NCBI RefSeq assembly: GCF_037027445.1
Contig: NZ_JBANDL010000002.1
Span: 1,984,001-2,048,000 of the forward strand
DNA: 64,000 nt
DNA from: Lysobacter firmicutimachus
GTDB lineage: Bacteria; Pseudomonadota; Gammaproteobacteria; Xanthomonadales; Xanthomonadaceae
Direction of reading: 5' to 3'
Positions 25,285-32,405 of this stretch are shown here, piece by piece. The position numbers and the translations under genes are program-made. Every line of letters begins with the position of its first letter. Positions within the stretch are counted from its first letter, which is position 1. Under the pieces are notes generated by a model that was not told the origin of the DNA, ran no database searches, and saw nothing but the letters and a program-made list of their open reading frames with translations.

Positions 25285-25532
25285 TCGGCGCCCGCCCGGG
25301 CAGCGGCCAGCCGTCGCCGTAGTCCGCGCGAGCCCTTGTCAGGGAGCGGTTCGCGTCGGTCGCGATCGGTAAAGTAGTGCCGCCACGGTGTGGCCGGCCT
25401 CAGCGGGGCGGGATCGGGAGCGAGAATGGGCCAGCCTTCGCTCTCTGCGTCCTGGATCGCTCGCAGGTCCTGCAGGACGAGATTGCGCGCTGCGTGGGCC
25501 CGGAGCAGTTCGAGGTGCGCTTGAGCGTACAT
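25281..25532 (-). CDS. 83-residue soluble protein, FAS1 module copy 1
   Basis: The first 57 residues are well conserved with the counterpart at 28755-29006, including AHLELLR, QDxRAIQDAESEGWP and LRPATPWRHYF; the last 26 residues have drifted. The conservation at the protein level argues that this is a real gene. It is the first gene of the leftward trio and overlaps the membrane-protein gene by 4 bp. No family or signal peptide is recognised. The AIQDAESEGWP stretch suggests a short helix followed by a turn. Confidence 0.65.
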   Translation of the reverse strand: MYAQAHLELLRAHAARNLVLQDLRAIQDAESEGWPILAPDPAPLRPATPWRHYFTDRDRREPLPDKGSRGLRRRLAAARAGAE

Positions 25533-25823
25533 GCCGTTCTCCGGCCTGCACGCTGAGGAGCGGCTGGCGGCAGACGCTTCGATGCTTGCAGGTACACACC
25601 CTATCAGACTTCCTGCGGTTCGGCGCGACGGCGAACTCGTCACGGCGAAGTAACGGAGCAAGGCGCATGTTGGCCGGGTTGCGGTGCAATGCCGCAACGG
25701 CTGCTCAAGCCGCGCCGCACGTCCATTCACTCTCCGCATTGAGTCATCGCTCCCGATACGCGGGGGCATCGGCTTCGGCCATCCTCGATTCGCCCGATGC
25801 GAATCCATCAGCAGGCCACTTCC
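25533..25823. promoter_or_regulatory. Conserved divergent control region, FAS1 copy 1
   Basis: The stretch 25678-25753 differs at only two positions from 29155-29230 in the second copy, a tighter match than in the coding parts. It includes the inverted repeat GTTGCGG (25678-25684) and CCGCAAC (25692-25698) around TGCAATG. This may be an operator or an RNA hairpin in the FAS1b leader. Promoters for both gene directions should lie here. Confidence 0.6.
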
Positions 25824-26285
25824 ATGACTACTCCCCAGAACACCCAGCAAACCGAGACGTCGAACCTCAGCGTGCTCGACACCGTCGCCGCCAACGGTTC
25901 GTTCGGCATTTTCGGCCGCGCCGTGGAACAAGCCGGCTTGAAGGAAACCTTGGCCGGACCGGGACCGTTCACCGTCTTCGCGCCGACCGATGCGGCTTTC
26001 GACAGCCTGCCGGCAGGCAAGTTGGACGATCTGTTCAAGCCGGAAAACCAGGAGCAACTGAGCTCGATCCTCAAGTACCACATCGTCAACGGCCGGCGCA
26101 GCGTGGCCGACGTGGGCAAGTGGGATGCGGCCAGGACCGTCAACGGCCAGCCGGCGCCGATCAAGCGCGAGGGCGAGACCGTCAGCATCGACGGTGCGCG
26201 CATCACCGTGGCCGACCTGAGCTCGGCCAACGGGTTCGTGCACGGAATCGACAAAGTCAACCTGCCGGCGGCGAAGCAGAACTAG
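25824..26285 (+). CDS. Fasciclin (FAS1) domain protein, copy 1, type b
   Basis: The 153-residue protein is a single FAS1 domain without a signal peptide. It contains FGRAVEQAGLKETLAGPGPF, TVFAPTDAAFDSLPAGKL, a YHIVNGRR segment and the closing VHGIDKVNLPA. I chose ATG 25824 over 25797 because the counterpart at 29302 begins at the same place. The second half is almost identical to that counterpart. It is transcribed away from the other three genes of the module and ends in its own terminator. The role is unknown; bacterial FAS1 proteins are often linked to surface adhesion or stress. Confidence 0.88.
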   Translation: MTTPQNTQQTETSNLSVLDTVAANGSFGIFGRAVEQAGLKETLAGPGPFTVFAPTDAAFDSLPAGKLDDLFKPENQEQLSSILKYHIVNGRRSVADVGKWDAARTVNGQPAPIKREGETVSIDGARITVADLSSANGFVHGIDKVNLPAAKQN

Positions 26286-26328
26286 CGCACGCCGCGAGGC
26301 AGGGATAGCCTTCATCGAGATCGTTGGA

Positions 26329-26352
26329 AAGGCCGGCGCAAGCCGGCCTTTT
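26329..26352 (+). terminator. Intrinsic terminator of FAS1b copy 1
   Basis: AAGGCCGGC pairs with GCCGGCCTT around GCAA, and a T-run follows. The equivalent hairpin after copy 2 has one base pair changed on both sides, so the stem has been kept by selection. Confidence 0.8.
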
Positions 26353-26565
26353 CCGTTGTGGCGCCGCCGGGCGGGTAAGCGACGGGGCCGTGGGCGCTGC
26401 GACAGGCGAATCGATCCAGGGTTCGCGGCAGCGCGCCGAGAGCGGCCCGGATGCCGGGTGCCGACCCTGCGCCGGTACTGCGTTGGGCAGGCCGCGGGCG
26501 CAGCGTGCGTCGGCGGAGCTGCGATCCGGTCCTCCCGTGCCGCGCCGATGCGGTAGCCTTCGCCC

Positions 26566-27261
26566 ATGCGCATCCTCGTCGTCGAAGACCAAACGGACCT
26601 GCGGCAGGCGGTGGCCAAGCGCATCCGCGCGCTCGGCCACGCCGCCGACGAAGCGCCGGACGGCGCGATGGCCGAATCTTTCGTTCGCAGCTACGTCTAC
26701 GACGCCTTGATCCTGGACCGGCTGCTGCCCGACGGCGACGCCCTGGTCCTGCTGCGGCGCTGGCGCGGCGAGGGCCTGGGCGCGCCGGCGTTGTTCCTAA
26801 CCGCCTGCGATCAGGTCGACGACCGCATCGAAGGCCTGGCCAGCGGCGCCGACGACTATCTGATCAAGCCGTTTTCGATGGACGAGCTGATGGCGCGGAT
26901 CGCGGCGATCGCCCGTCGCGGCGGTTCCATCCGACCCACCCGGCTGCGGGTCGGCGATCTGGAGATCGACCTGGGCCGGCGCGAAGTGCATCGGCGCGGG
27001 GTGCTGTTGCCGCTGCGGCCGAAGGAGTTCGCGGTGCTGCAGCGGCTGGCCGAACGCGCCGGCCGGGTGGTGTCGCGCAGCGAGCTGATCGCCGGCTGCT
27101 GGGGCGAGGACCGCGAGCCGGCTTCGAACGCCGAAGAAGCGGTGATGGCCGCGTTGCGGCGCAAGCTCGGCGATCCCTCGCCGCTGCGCATGGTGCGCGG
27201 CGCCGGCTATGCGCTCGAAGACGGCCCGCTTGAGGGCGGCGATGGCCCCCAGGCTCCGTGA
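26566..27261 (+). CDS. OmpR/PhoB-type response regulator, orphan
   Basis: The 231-residue protein has a receiver domain with the acidic pocket E7/D8, phospho-acceptor D51 (ALILDRLLPD), T79 and K101 (LIKPF). A C-terminal winged-helix DNA-binding domain follows, with LRPKEFAVLQRLAERAG and the closing VRGAGYAL. The family binds direct repeats at sigma70 promoters. No histidine kinase gene lies next to it, which is unusual for this class. It sits between the two FAS1 modules; control of the modules by it is possible but not shown. Confidence 0.92.
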   Translation: MRILVVEDQTDLRQAVAKRIRALGHAADEAPDGAMAESFVRSYVYDALILDRLLPDGDALVLLRRWRGEGLGAPALFLTACDQVDDRIEGLASGADDYLIKPFSMDELMARIAAIARRGGSIRPTRLRVGDLEIDLGRREVHRRGVLLPLRPKEFAVLQRLAERAGRVVSRSELIAGCWGEDREPASNAEEAVMAALRRKLGDPSPLRMVRGAGYALEDGPLEGGDGPQAP

Positions 27262-27623
27262 CCGCCGGCTGCGCGCCGTCGCGCGGCGCCCGCGCTTCGG
27301 TAACCGGCGACCCGATGCAGACCGCCCCCTGTACCGCAACGGCGGCATGGCGCATCGCGTGATCCAGCAGCAACCGGCGGCGCTCCGAATCGAGCGCGGC
27401 ACCGCGCCGATGCGCCGGGGCGGCCTGGGAGGGGGAGTCGGCGCAGGTCGAGCGCGCGCGATGCCAAGGCGATGCCGACGGTTGCCGGACATGATTGGAG
27501 CGCAGGGCTGAATGGAGGATTCGGGGGCCGGGTCGGCCGGCCGACGGAAGGCGGGGAGCCGAGGCCGATTAGGAGGATGATGGTCGCAGGGCCGGACGCG
27601 TGTCCGGCCGATGGAGGCGCGCC
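27262..27623. other. Gap with a perfect inverted repeat before a small ORF
   Basis: No accepted gene lies here. GGCCGGAC (27590-27597) and GTCCGGCC (27602-27609) form an 8-bp inverted repeat around GCGT. It lies 14 bp before the GTG of the next small ORF and could be an operator or a translation-blocking hairpin. Confidence 0.45.
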
Positions 27624-27866
27624 GTGGCGACCCAAAACATGGCCTGGTTCATTACCGCCTGCGACGACCGTGGCCAATGCGGCGATCTGCTGTGCATCCG
27701 TTCCAGCGACGTAACCTCGCTTGGCGATGGGACCGAGAAAACCGAGCAGTTGTCGATCTCGATCCGCAATCGCGAAGGCAGGGCGCTGAGGCGGCGTAGC
27801 GAAGGCATCTACGTCGACGATGGGGTGAACAGAGTCTATTGGTCGCAAGATCCTTCCGCGCCCTAG
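27624..27866 (+). CDS. Small hypothetical protein
   Basis: An 80-residue ORF begins at GTG 27624, with GGAGG at normal spacing. The sequence (for example MAWFITACDDRGQCGDLLCI) has three cysteines in its first third and reads as a small folded protein. Codon use is less G+C-biased at third positions than in most neighbours. It ends 4 bp before the stop of the convergent FAS1a copy 2. No family is recognised, and the opposite strand is also open, so the call is tentative. Confidence 0.5.
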   Translation: MATQNMAWFITACDDRGQCGDLLCIRSSDVTSLGDGTEKTEQLSISIRNREGRALRRRSEGIYVDDGVNRVYWSQDPSAP

Positions 27867-27870
27867 CCGA

Positions 27871-28362
27871 CTATCGGCCAGGGGCGGGGAAAAGGTTGAC
27901 GCGATCGATGCCGTGGATCGCGGCGTTGCTCGCATACAGGTTGGGCAGGGTGACCTTGGCGGCGCCGACCATCACTTGCTTGTCGATCGCCTGGATCGCC
28001 AGGCTGTTCCCATGCAGGGTCTTGAGCGAATCCCAACGCTCGAACTCGGCGACGGTCTTGCGTTTCGGGACGATGTGGTGGCACAGCAGGTCGACCAGGC
28101 GCTGCTTGTTCTCGGCCAGGAACAGCGATTCGAGATAGCCCGGCGGAAGCTCGGCGAATGCGGCGTCGGTGGGCAGGAAAGCCGTGAACGGGCCCGGCCC
28201 ATCGAGCAGATCGCGCAATCCGGCGCGCTCGGCCGCGTCGCAGAAGATCGCGAAGGATCCCTGTTCGGCCGCGACGTCGAGCAGTTTCTTCGCGGCCGGT
28301 TCGGGGCGTGCAATGGCGGTGATCCGCGGCATCGTGCCGGCGGACGGAGCGTGGGAATTCAT
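27871..28362 (-). CDS. Fasciclin (FAS1) domain protein, copy 2, type a
   Basis: The 163-residue protein closely matches the type a protein of copy 1. It shares ARKLL-like start helix, CDAAERAGLRDLLDGPGPF, TAFLPTDAAFAELP, LCHHI and the closing HGIDRVNLFP. No signal peptide is present. Differences from copy 1 are spread over the length and the reading frame is intact in both, which indicates that both copies remain under selection. The gene lies 54 bp after the small membrane-protein gene. Confidence 0.88.
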   Translation of the reverse strand: MNSHAPSAGTMPRITAIARPEPAAKKLLDVAAEQGSFAIFCDAAERAGLRDLLDGPGPFTAFLPTDAAFAELPPGYLESLFLAENKQRLVDLLCHHIVPKRKTVAEFERWDSLKTLHGNSLAIQAIDKQVMVGAAKVTLPNLYASNAAIHGIDRVNLFPAPGR

Positions 28363-28416
28363 GGGGTCGGCCTTGTGTGGCAGCGCGACTGCGCGCGCTG
28401 CGATGGGTGGGGCGAG

Positions 28417-28758
28417 TCACCAGCCCCAGATGCCGATGGCCAGCAGCAGAAGGCAACCCGATATCGCGGTCGCCCAGTACGAGTAGATCATCGGGCCGCG
28501 ATTGTCCTTGCAATACAGGGCGCCGCCGCGATCCAGGCTCAGGCGGAAGTTCCTGTCTCTGAGATAGATCATCAGCTTTCGCGCACCGCCTCGCTGGGTC
28601 GGCGGCGCTTCCCGCTCGGATTCGCGGCCGCGGTGGGCGTGGTCGTGCTGCTCGGGGTGCAGGTGGCCGAGCAGTTTCCAGAATCTGGCCTGGAGCAGGG
28701 ATTCGATCGCGATGGCCGCAACGAACAGGATCAACGCGGACAGAGTGATCGCGTTCAT
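28417..28758 (-). CDS. Two-helix small membrane protein, FAS1 module copy 2
   Basis: The 113-residue protein is the counterpart of the one at 24943-25284 and has the same length. The N-terminal helix, the LMIYLRDRNFRLS stretch, DRGGALYCKDNRG and the C-terminal helix ending in WGW are nearly unchanged. The variable part is the histidine- and glutamate-rich linker after the first helix (HLHPEQHDHAHRG), which could bind metal. It overlaps the upstream 83-residue ORF by ATGA. Confidence 0.75.
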   Translation of the reverse strand: MNAITLSALILFVAAIAIESLLQARFWKLLGHLHPEQHDHAHRGRESEREAPPTQRGGARKLMIYLRDRNFRLSLDRGGALYCKDNRGPMIYSYWATAISGCLLLLAIGIWGW

Positions 28759-29006
28759 TGCCGATCTCGCACGGCGATGCGCGGGCAGCGCCGCCGTCCG
28801 CTCGGATCCTGGCCAGGAAAGGGGCGGGGCGAGGCGCGATCGAAAAAATAGTGCCGCCACGGCGTGGCCGGCCTCAACGCGGCCGGATAGCGGCAGGGAA
28901 CCGGCCAGCCTTCGCTCTCCGCGTCCTGGATCGCGCGCGCGTCCTGTCGGTCGAGATCGCGAGCCGCGTTGGAGCGAAGCAGTTCGAGGTGCGCGTGGGC
29001 GTACAT
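28755..29006 (-). CDS. 83-residue soluble protein, FAS1 module copy 2
   Basis: This is the counterpart of 25281-25532. Both are 83 residues and share AHLELLR, RAIQDAESEGWP and LRPATPWRHYFxDR. The C-terminal third is unlike copy 1 and is rich in arginine and proline, so the conserved N-terminal part is probably the functional unit. No family is known. It heads the leftward trio of copy 2. Confidence 0.65.
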   Translation of the reverse strand: MYAHAHLELLRSNAARDLDRQDARAIQDAESEGWPVPCRYPAALRPATPWRHYFFDRASPRPFPGQDPSGRRRCPRIAVRDRQ

Positions 29007-29301
29007 GCCGTCCTCCGGCCTGCGGGCTGAGGAGCGGCTGGGAAGACGCTTCGGTGCTTGCAGGTAGCCACCATATCAGACCGCGCATTGCCCGGCGTGA
29101 CGAGAGCGCCGCCTCGTCACAGCAAAGTAACGAGGCCAAGCGCATGTTGGGCGGGTTGCGGTGCAATGCCGCAACGGCTGCTCAAGCCGCGCCGCACGTC
29201 CACTCACTCTCCGCATTGAGTTATCGCTCCTGATCTTTCAGGGGCATCGGCTTCGGCCATCCTCGATTCGCCGAAAGCGGATCCACCAGCAGGTGACCTC
29301 C
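29007..29301. promoter_or_regulatory. Conserved divergent control region, FAS1 copy 2
   Basis: It matches 25533-25823. The GTTGCGG/CCGCAAC inverted repeat is at 29155-29161 and 29169-29175. The following 55 bp up to 29230 are almost unchanged between copies, which suggests a shared regulator or leader structure. Confidence 0.6.
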
Positions 29302-29775
29302 ATGAATACCAATCAGAACTCCACTCCGAGCGCCAATCAAACCGCTGCCTCGACCCTCAGCGTGCTCGATACCGCCGCCGCCAACGGCTCGTTCGGCATT
29401 TTCGGTCGCGCGGTGGAAAAAGCCGGGCTCAAGGAAACCCTGGCCGGCCCGGGCCCGTTCACCGTCTTCGCCCCGACCGACGCGGCCTTCGACAGTCTGC
29501 CGGCCGGCAAACTGGACGAGCTGTTCAAGCCGGAAAACAAGGAACAGCTGAGCGCCATCATCAACTACCACGTCGTCAACGGCCGCCGCAGCGCGGCGGA
29601 CGTCGGCAAGTGGGATGCGGCCAGGACCGTCAACGGACAGCCGGCGCCGATCAAGCGCGACGGCGAGACCGTCAGCATCGATGGCGCGCGCATCACCGTG
29701 GCCGACCTGGCCTCGGCCAACGGGGTCGTGCATGGCATCGACAAGGTCAACCTGCCGGCGGCGAAGAAGAACTAG
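29302..29775 (+). CDS. Fasciclin (FAS1) domain protein, copy 2, type b
   Basis: The 157-residue protein begins with a short serine/asparagine-rich tail and then matches type b of copy 1 almost position for position. Shared features include SVLDTAAANGSFGIFGRAVE, GPGPFTVFAPTDAAFDSLP, VGKWDAARTVNGQPAPIKR and the closing HGIDKVNLPAAKKN. There is no signal peptide. ATG 29302 follows AGGTGACC. It diverges from the three leftward genes and is followed by a terminator. Confidence 0.88.
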   Translation: MNTNQNSTPSANQTAASTLSVLDTAAANGSFGIFGRAVEKAGLKETLAGPGPFTVFAPTDAAFDSLPAGKLDELFKPENKEQLSAIINYHVVNGRRSAADVGKWDAARTVNGQPAPIKRDGETVSIDGARITVADLASANGVVHGIDKVNLPAAKKN

Positions 29776-29818
29776 CGCGGCCGCGAGGCAGGGATCGCCT
29801 CCATCGCGAGTTGAAGCG

Positions 29819-29843
29819 AAAGGCCAGCGCAAGCTGGCCTTTT
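29819..29843 (+). terminator. Intrinsic terminator of FAS1b copy 2
   Basis: AAGGCCAGC pairs with GCTGGCCTT around GCAA, followed by a T-run. Compared with copy 1, a G-C pair has become A-T on both strands of the stem, a compensatory change. Confidence 0.8.
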
Positions 29844-30058
29844 CCGTTCTGGCGACGGCCCGGTTCGGATTCGGTCGCGTACATGTGCGCACTCATTCGA
29901 CCTGCGCGGCAAACGCGCATTTCGGCCTCGGAATCCAGACCAGGACGGCATGGTCGAGGCCGAAGACGGTAGGACCGGCGCCCGACCTGTTTTCCGGGCT
30001 GCACGACTGGGTGCTGGAGCTGTAGGCGCCTGCATCGCGCGGGCGGCGCCGTCGAAGG

Positions 30059-30469
30059 TCAACGCTCGCTGCCGCCGCCGTCCTGGGTTTTGCCCGGCGC
30101 CGGAGCGATGTCCAGGACATAGGCGACGCCGCCGGCGCGTCCGGAGGTCATCGTGCCGAACTCGGTCGCAGACACGGCGAAGCGGTAGCGTCCCGGCCGC
30201 GCCGGCTCGCCTTCGATCCGGGCGCAGTCCTCGCCGCGGGCGTGCTCCAGCCGCAGCCCGTCGGGCAACTCGCCCGAGTCGATCTCGAACGCGGCGATCG
30301 GATTGCCGGGGTTGGTAACGCAGAGGGATTGGGCATAAGGCGCACGAACCGAACCGGAGGGCAGGGCGTCGGGTTGCAGGCGCAACTCGCGGCTGCAGCC
30401 GGACGCGCCGGCCATCGCCGTGCACGTCGCGAGCGCAAGCCAGAGCGCATCGGTCTTGACCTTGAGCAT
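30059..30469 (-). CDS. Lipoprotein with a putative Ig-like (He_PIG) domain
   Basis: The 136-residue protein has a signal peptide with lipobox ASGC (cysteine near residue 25), so it should be lipidated and anchored to a membrane. The rest contains GSVRAPYAQSL, GELPDGLRLEHARG and EGEPARPGRYRFAVSATE, the pattern of the putative-Ig (He_PIG) family found in surface and adhesion proteins. It is divergent from the Sel1-like gene at 30586. The exact role is unknown. Start ATG 30469 is the only one that gives a normal signal peptide. Confidence 0.75.
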   Translation of the reverse strand: MLKVKTDALWLALATCTAMAGASGCSRELRLQPDALPSGSVRAPYAQSLCVTNPGNPIAAFEIDSGELPDGLRLEHARGEDCARIEGEPARPGRYRFAVSATEFGTMTSGRAGGVAYVLDIAPAPGKTQDGGGSER

Positions 30470-30585
30470 GGGGCCTTTGCATGATCGATCGCATTCGATC
30501 TTAGCCGCTGCTCGGTTCCGATGGCGGCGGACGGACGCGCCGCTCGAAGGCGGCGCGGTTGGCCTATCGCAGGGAGGGGAAGGCT

Positions 30586-31839
30586 TTGAAACAGGTTTGG
30601 TCGGCCGGTTTGGCCTTGCTGGGCGTTTTGTCCGGCGCCGACGCAACGGCGCGCTGCATGGACGTGGAGGGCCGGGTGGCCGCCTGCAGGATCGCCGGGC
30701 AGGCGAAAAGCCTGGCGATCTGCCTGGCCGGCGACGAAGCGGTGTATCGCTACGGCCCGAACCAGGGGCCGGACGAACTGGTGCTGCGCGCGCCGCTGAC
30801 CCAGCTCGGCTATTACCGTGCGGACGGCGCCCAGGGCACGATCGACGAGACGGTGGTGTTCGCCAACGGCGACCATGCCTATCGGGCCCGCTTCGGCTTT
30901 CGCGACGGCCAGGCGCCGGATCCGACCGAGCTGCGCAAGATCGGCGAGCTGCAGGTCCAGCGCAAGGGCGACACGGTCGCCGCCCTGACCTGCGCCGCGG
31001 ACAGCATCGAGCGGGTTCCCGAGCTGCTGCTCGACCGGATGCGCAAGCTCGGGCGCACCCACGCCAGCGACGCGGTCGAGTTTCCCAATTACGACATCGA
31101 GTATCCCGGCCCGGTCGCGCAGTCGCCGGCCTGCGAACGCGACTCGAACGTGGACAGTTGCTGGAGCCAGGGCGTCTCCGCTGCGCGCGGCGGCGATCCG
31201 GCGCTGGCGCTGGGTTACTTCGACAAATCCTGCGACGCCGACCTGGGCCCGCAAGGTTGCTACGAAGCCGGCAAGCTGTACCTGCACAACCGCAAGCTGC
31301 GCGACTACCCGCGCGCTTACGAACGCCTCGGCCGGGTCTGCGCCAGCGACGACATCGGCCAGGGGCCCTACGCCTGCAAGTACCTGGGCTGGATGCATCA
31401 CACCGGCATCGGCGCGCCGCGCGACACGGCCCAGGCCTGGACCTATCTGTCCAAGGCCTGCTTCCTGCACAACCCGGATTTGTTCCTGGACGCCGAAGGC
31501 TGCCACTTCCTCGCCGAAGCGGCCTTGGCCGGAGCGCCGCGCAGCGAACGGCCGCAGCGCGTATCCGGCGAGCGCGGTCAGCTGGCCTATCTCGCGCTGG
31601 CGATGGGCTGCGCCGACGGCGCCGAGGGCATCTGCGCCCAGGCCAGGACGCTACTGTCCGACGCCCGCGCCGCATCTGCCGCCTGGGTCGCCGGTTGCGA
31701 CGCGGACGCCGCGGCGTCGCCGCTCGGCGACTGCGCCGGCCTGATCGCGCCGCAGGCCGATTACGAAGCCAATCGGGCCTTGCGCAAACGGATTCTTTCG
31801 CGATTCCGCGACGCGTCGAGCGCGCTGGACGCGCCCTGA
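30586..31839 (+). CDS. Secreted Sel1-like repeat protein
   Basis: I choose TTG 30586 because GGGAGGGGAAGG sits just upstream and a signal peptide follows (KQVWSAGLALLGVLSGADATA). The mature protein, about 400 residues, has Sel1-type helical repeats from about residue 180 (DPALALGYFDKSCDADLGPQGCYEAGKLY, then DIGQGPYACKYLGWMHHTG). Regularly placed cysteines in the repeats recall the HcpA/disulfide-rich Sel1 proteins of the periplasm. Such proteins usually bind other proteins. The downstream gene is the tRNA on the other strand. Confidence 0.78.
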   Translation: MKQVWSAGLALLGVLSGADATARCMDVEGRVAACRIAGQAKSLAICLAGDEAVYRYGPNQGPDELVLRAPLTQLGYYRADGAQGTIDETVVFANGDHAYRARFGFRDGQAPDPTELRKIGELQVQRKGDTVAALTCAADSIERVPELLLDRMRKLGRTHASDAVEFPNYDIEYPGPVAQSPACERDSNVDSCWSQGVSAARGGDPALALGYFDKSCDADLGPQGCYEAGKLYLHNRKLRDYPRAYERLGRVCASDDIGQGPYACKYLGWMHHTGIGAPRDTAQAWTYLSKACFLHNPDLFLDAEGCHFLAEAALAGAPRSERPQRVSGERGQLAYLALAMGCADGAEGICAQARTLLSDARAASAAWVAGCDADAAASPLGDCAGLIAPQADYEANRALRKRILSRFRDASSALDAP

Positions 31840-32013
31840 AAGCGCGCTGCCGTCGCCGCGTTCGAACCCGGCGGGCACGGCCGGCAAGCGGCGCAGGTGA
31901 GGCATGGCGCCGATGCCGAGGAGCTGCGCCGATCGCGCGACCGGCCTGCAGGCGAGGGCGGTTGTCTGGTTGGCGCTTGCTACGGCGGCTTGCCGCCGCC
32001 GTAGCGCAGGCAC

Positions 32014-32043
32014 AAAAAAACCGGCGCGAGGCCGGCTTTTTCG
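32014..32043 (-). terminator. Intrinsic terminator downstream of tRNA-Pro
   Basis: CCGGC and GCCGG pair, flanked by an A-run on one side and a T-run on the other, so the hairpin could work in both directions. Read on the minus strand it lies 12 bp after the tRNA 3' end. It may also serve the Sel1-like gene. Confidence 0.7.
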
Positions 32044-32054
32044 TCGTATCAGAT

Positions 32055-32131
32055 TGGTCGGGGAGACAGGATTTGAACCTGCGACTTCTACGTCCCGAAC
32101 GTAGCGCTCTACCAGGCTGAGCTACACCCCG
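32055..32131 (-). tRNA. tRNA-Pro (anticodon CGG)
   Basis: The minus strand folds into a cloverleaf. The acceptor begins CGGGGTG and ends CTCCCCG-A with an encoded CCA (TGG at 32055-32057). The D-arm starts TAGCTCAGCCTGG, the anticodon arm is CTACG-TTCGGGA-CGTAG, and the T-arm has GTTCAAATC. The loop gives anticodon CGG, reading CCG proline. One acceptor pair (T6-T67) is a mismatch. The sequence resembles bacterial tRNA-Pro. Confidence 0.95.
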
Positions 32132-32405
32132 ACTGCTGAGCCGCAAATTCTAGCGACGTCCCCCCGGGTGATGCAAGAGGGGCGATGCAAAAAATTCATC
32201 GCGACGGGTCCGGCCCCGATCAAAGCCCGCCCGGAGGCGGTTCCGGCGCTTTCGCCCCGGATCGGTCGTCGTGCCCCGGCGCGGCAAGCCAGGAGCGGGG
32301 CGGGACGTTAAACTGTTTGCGTCGGTTGCGCCAGCCGTTCGTCCGTCCGCGGACGGGCCCGGGCGCCGCCGCCGGCCCGTCCGCCCGACCCCATTGGAGT
32401 ACCGC

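Larger units (their letters stand above)
24393..26352. repeat. Segmental duplication, FAS1 module copy 1
   Basis: This stretch holds four genes in the order FAS1a(-), membrane protein(-), 83-residue protein(-), FAS1b(+) and a terminator. The same order, spacing and overlaps recur at 27871-29843. Similarity extends through the divergent control region and the terminator, so the whole block was copied. The copies are separated by a response regulator gene and a small ORF. No transposase or target-site repeat is seen at the edges. Confidence 0.9.
27871..29843. repeat. Segmental duplication, FAS1 module copy 2
   Basis: This is the second copy of the four-gene block described at 24393-26352, in the same orientation. 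Gene order, the two ATGA overlaps, the divergent control region and the terminator are all kept. The distance between equivalent positions of the two copies is about 3.48 kb. Confidence 0.9.

Noticed and set aside
27207..27935. A 242-residue minus-strand frame opposite the small ORF at 27624
   Set aside because: It crosses the end of the response regulator gene and the inverted repeat and reads as low-complexity Ala/Arg/Gly.
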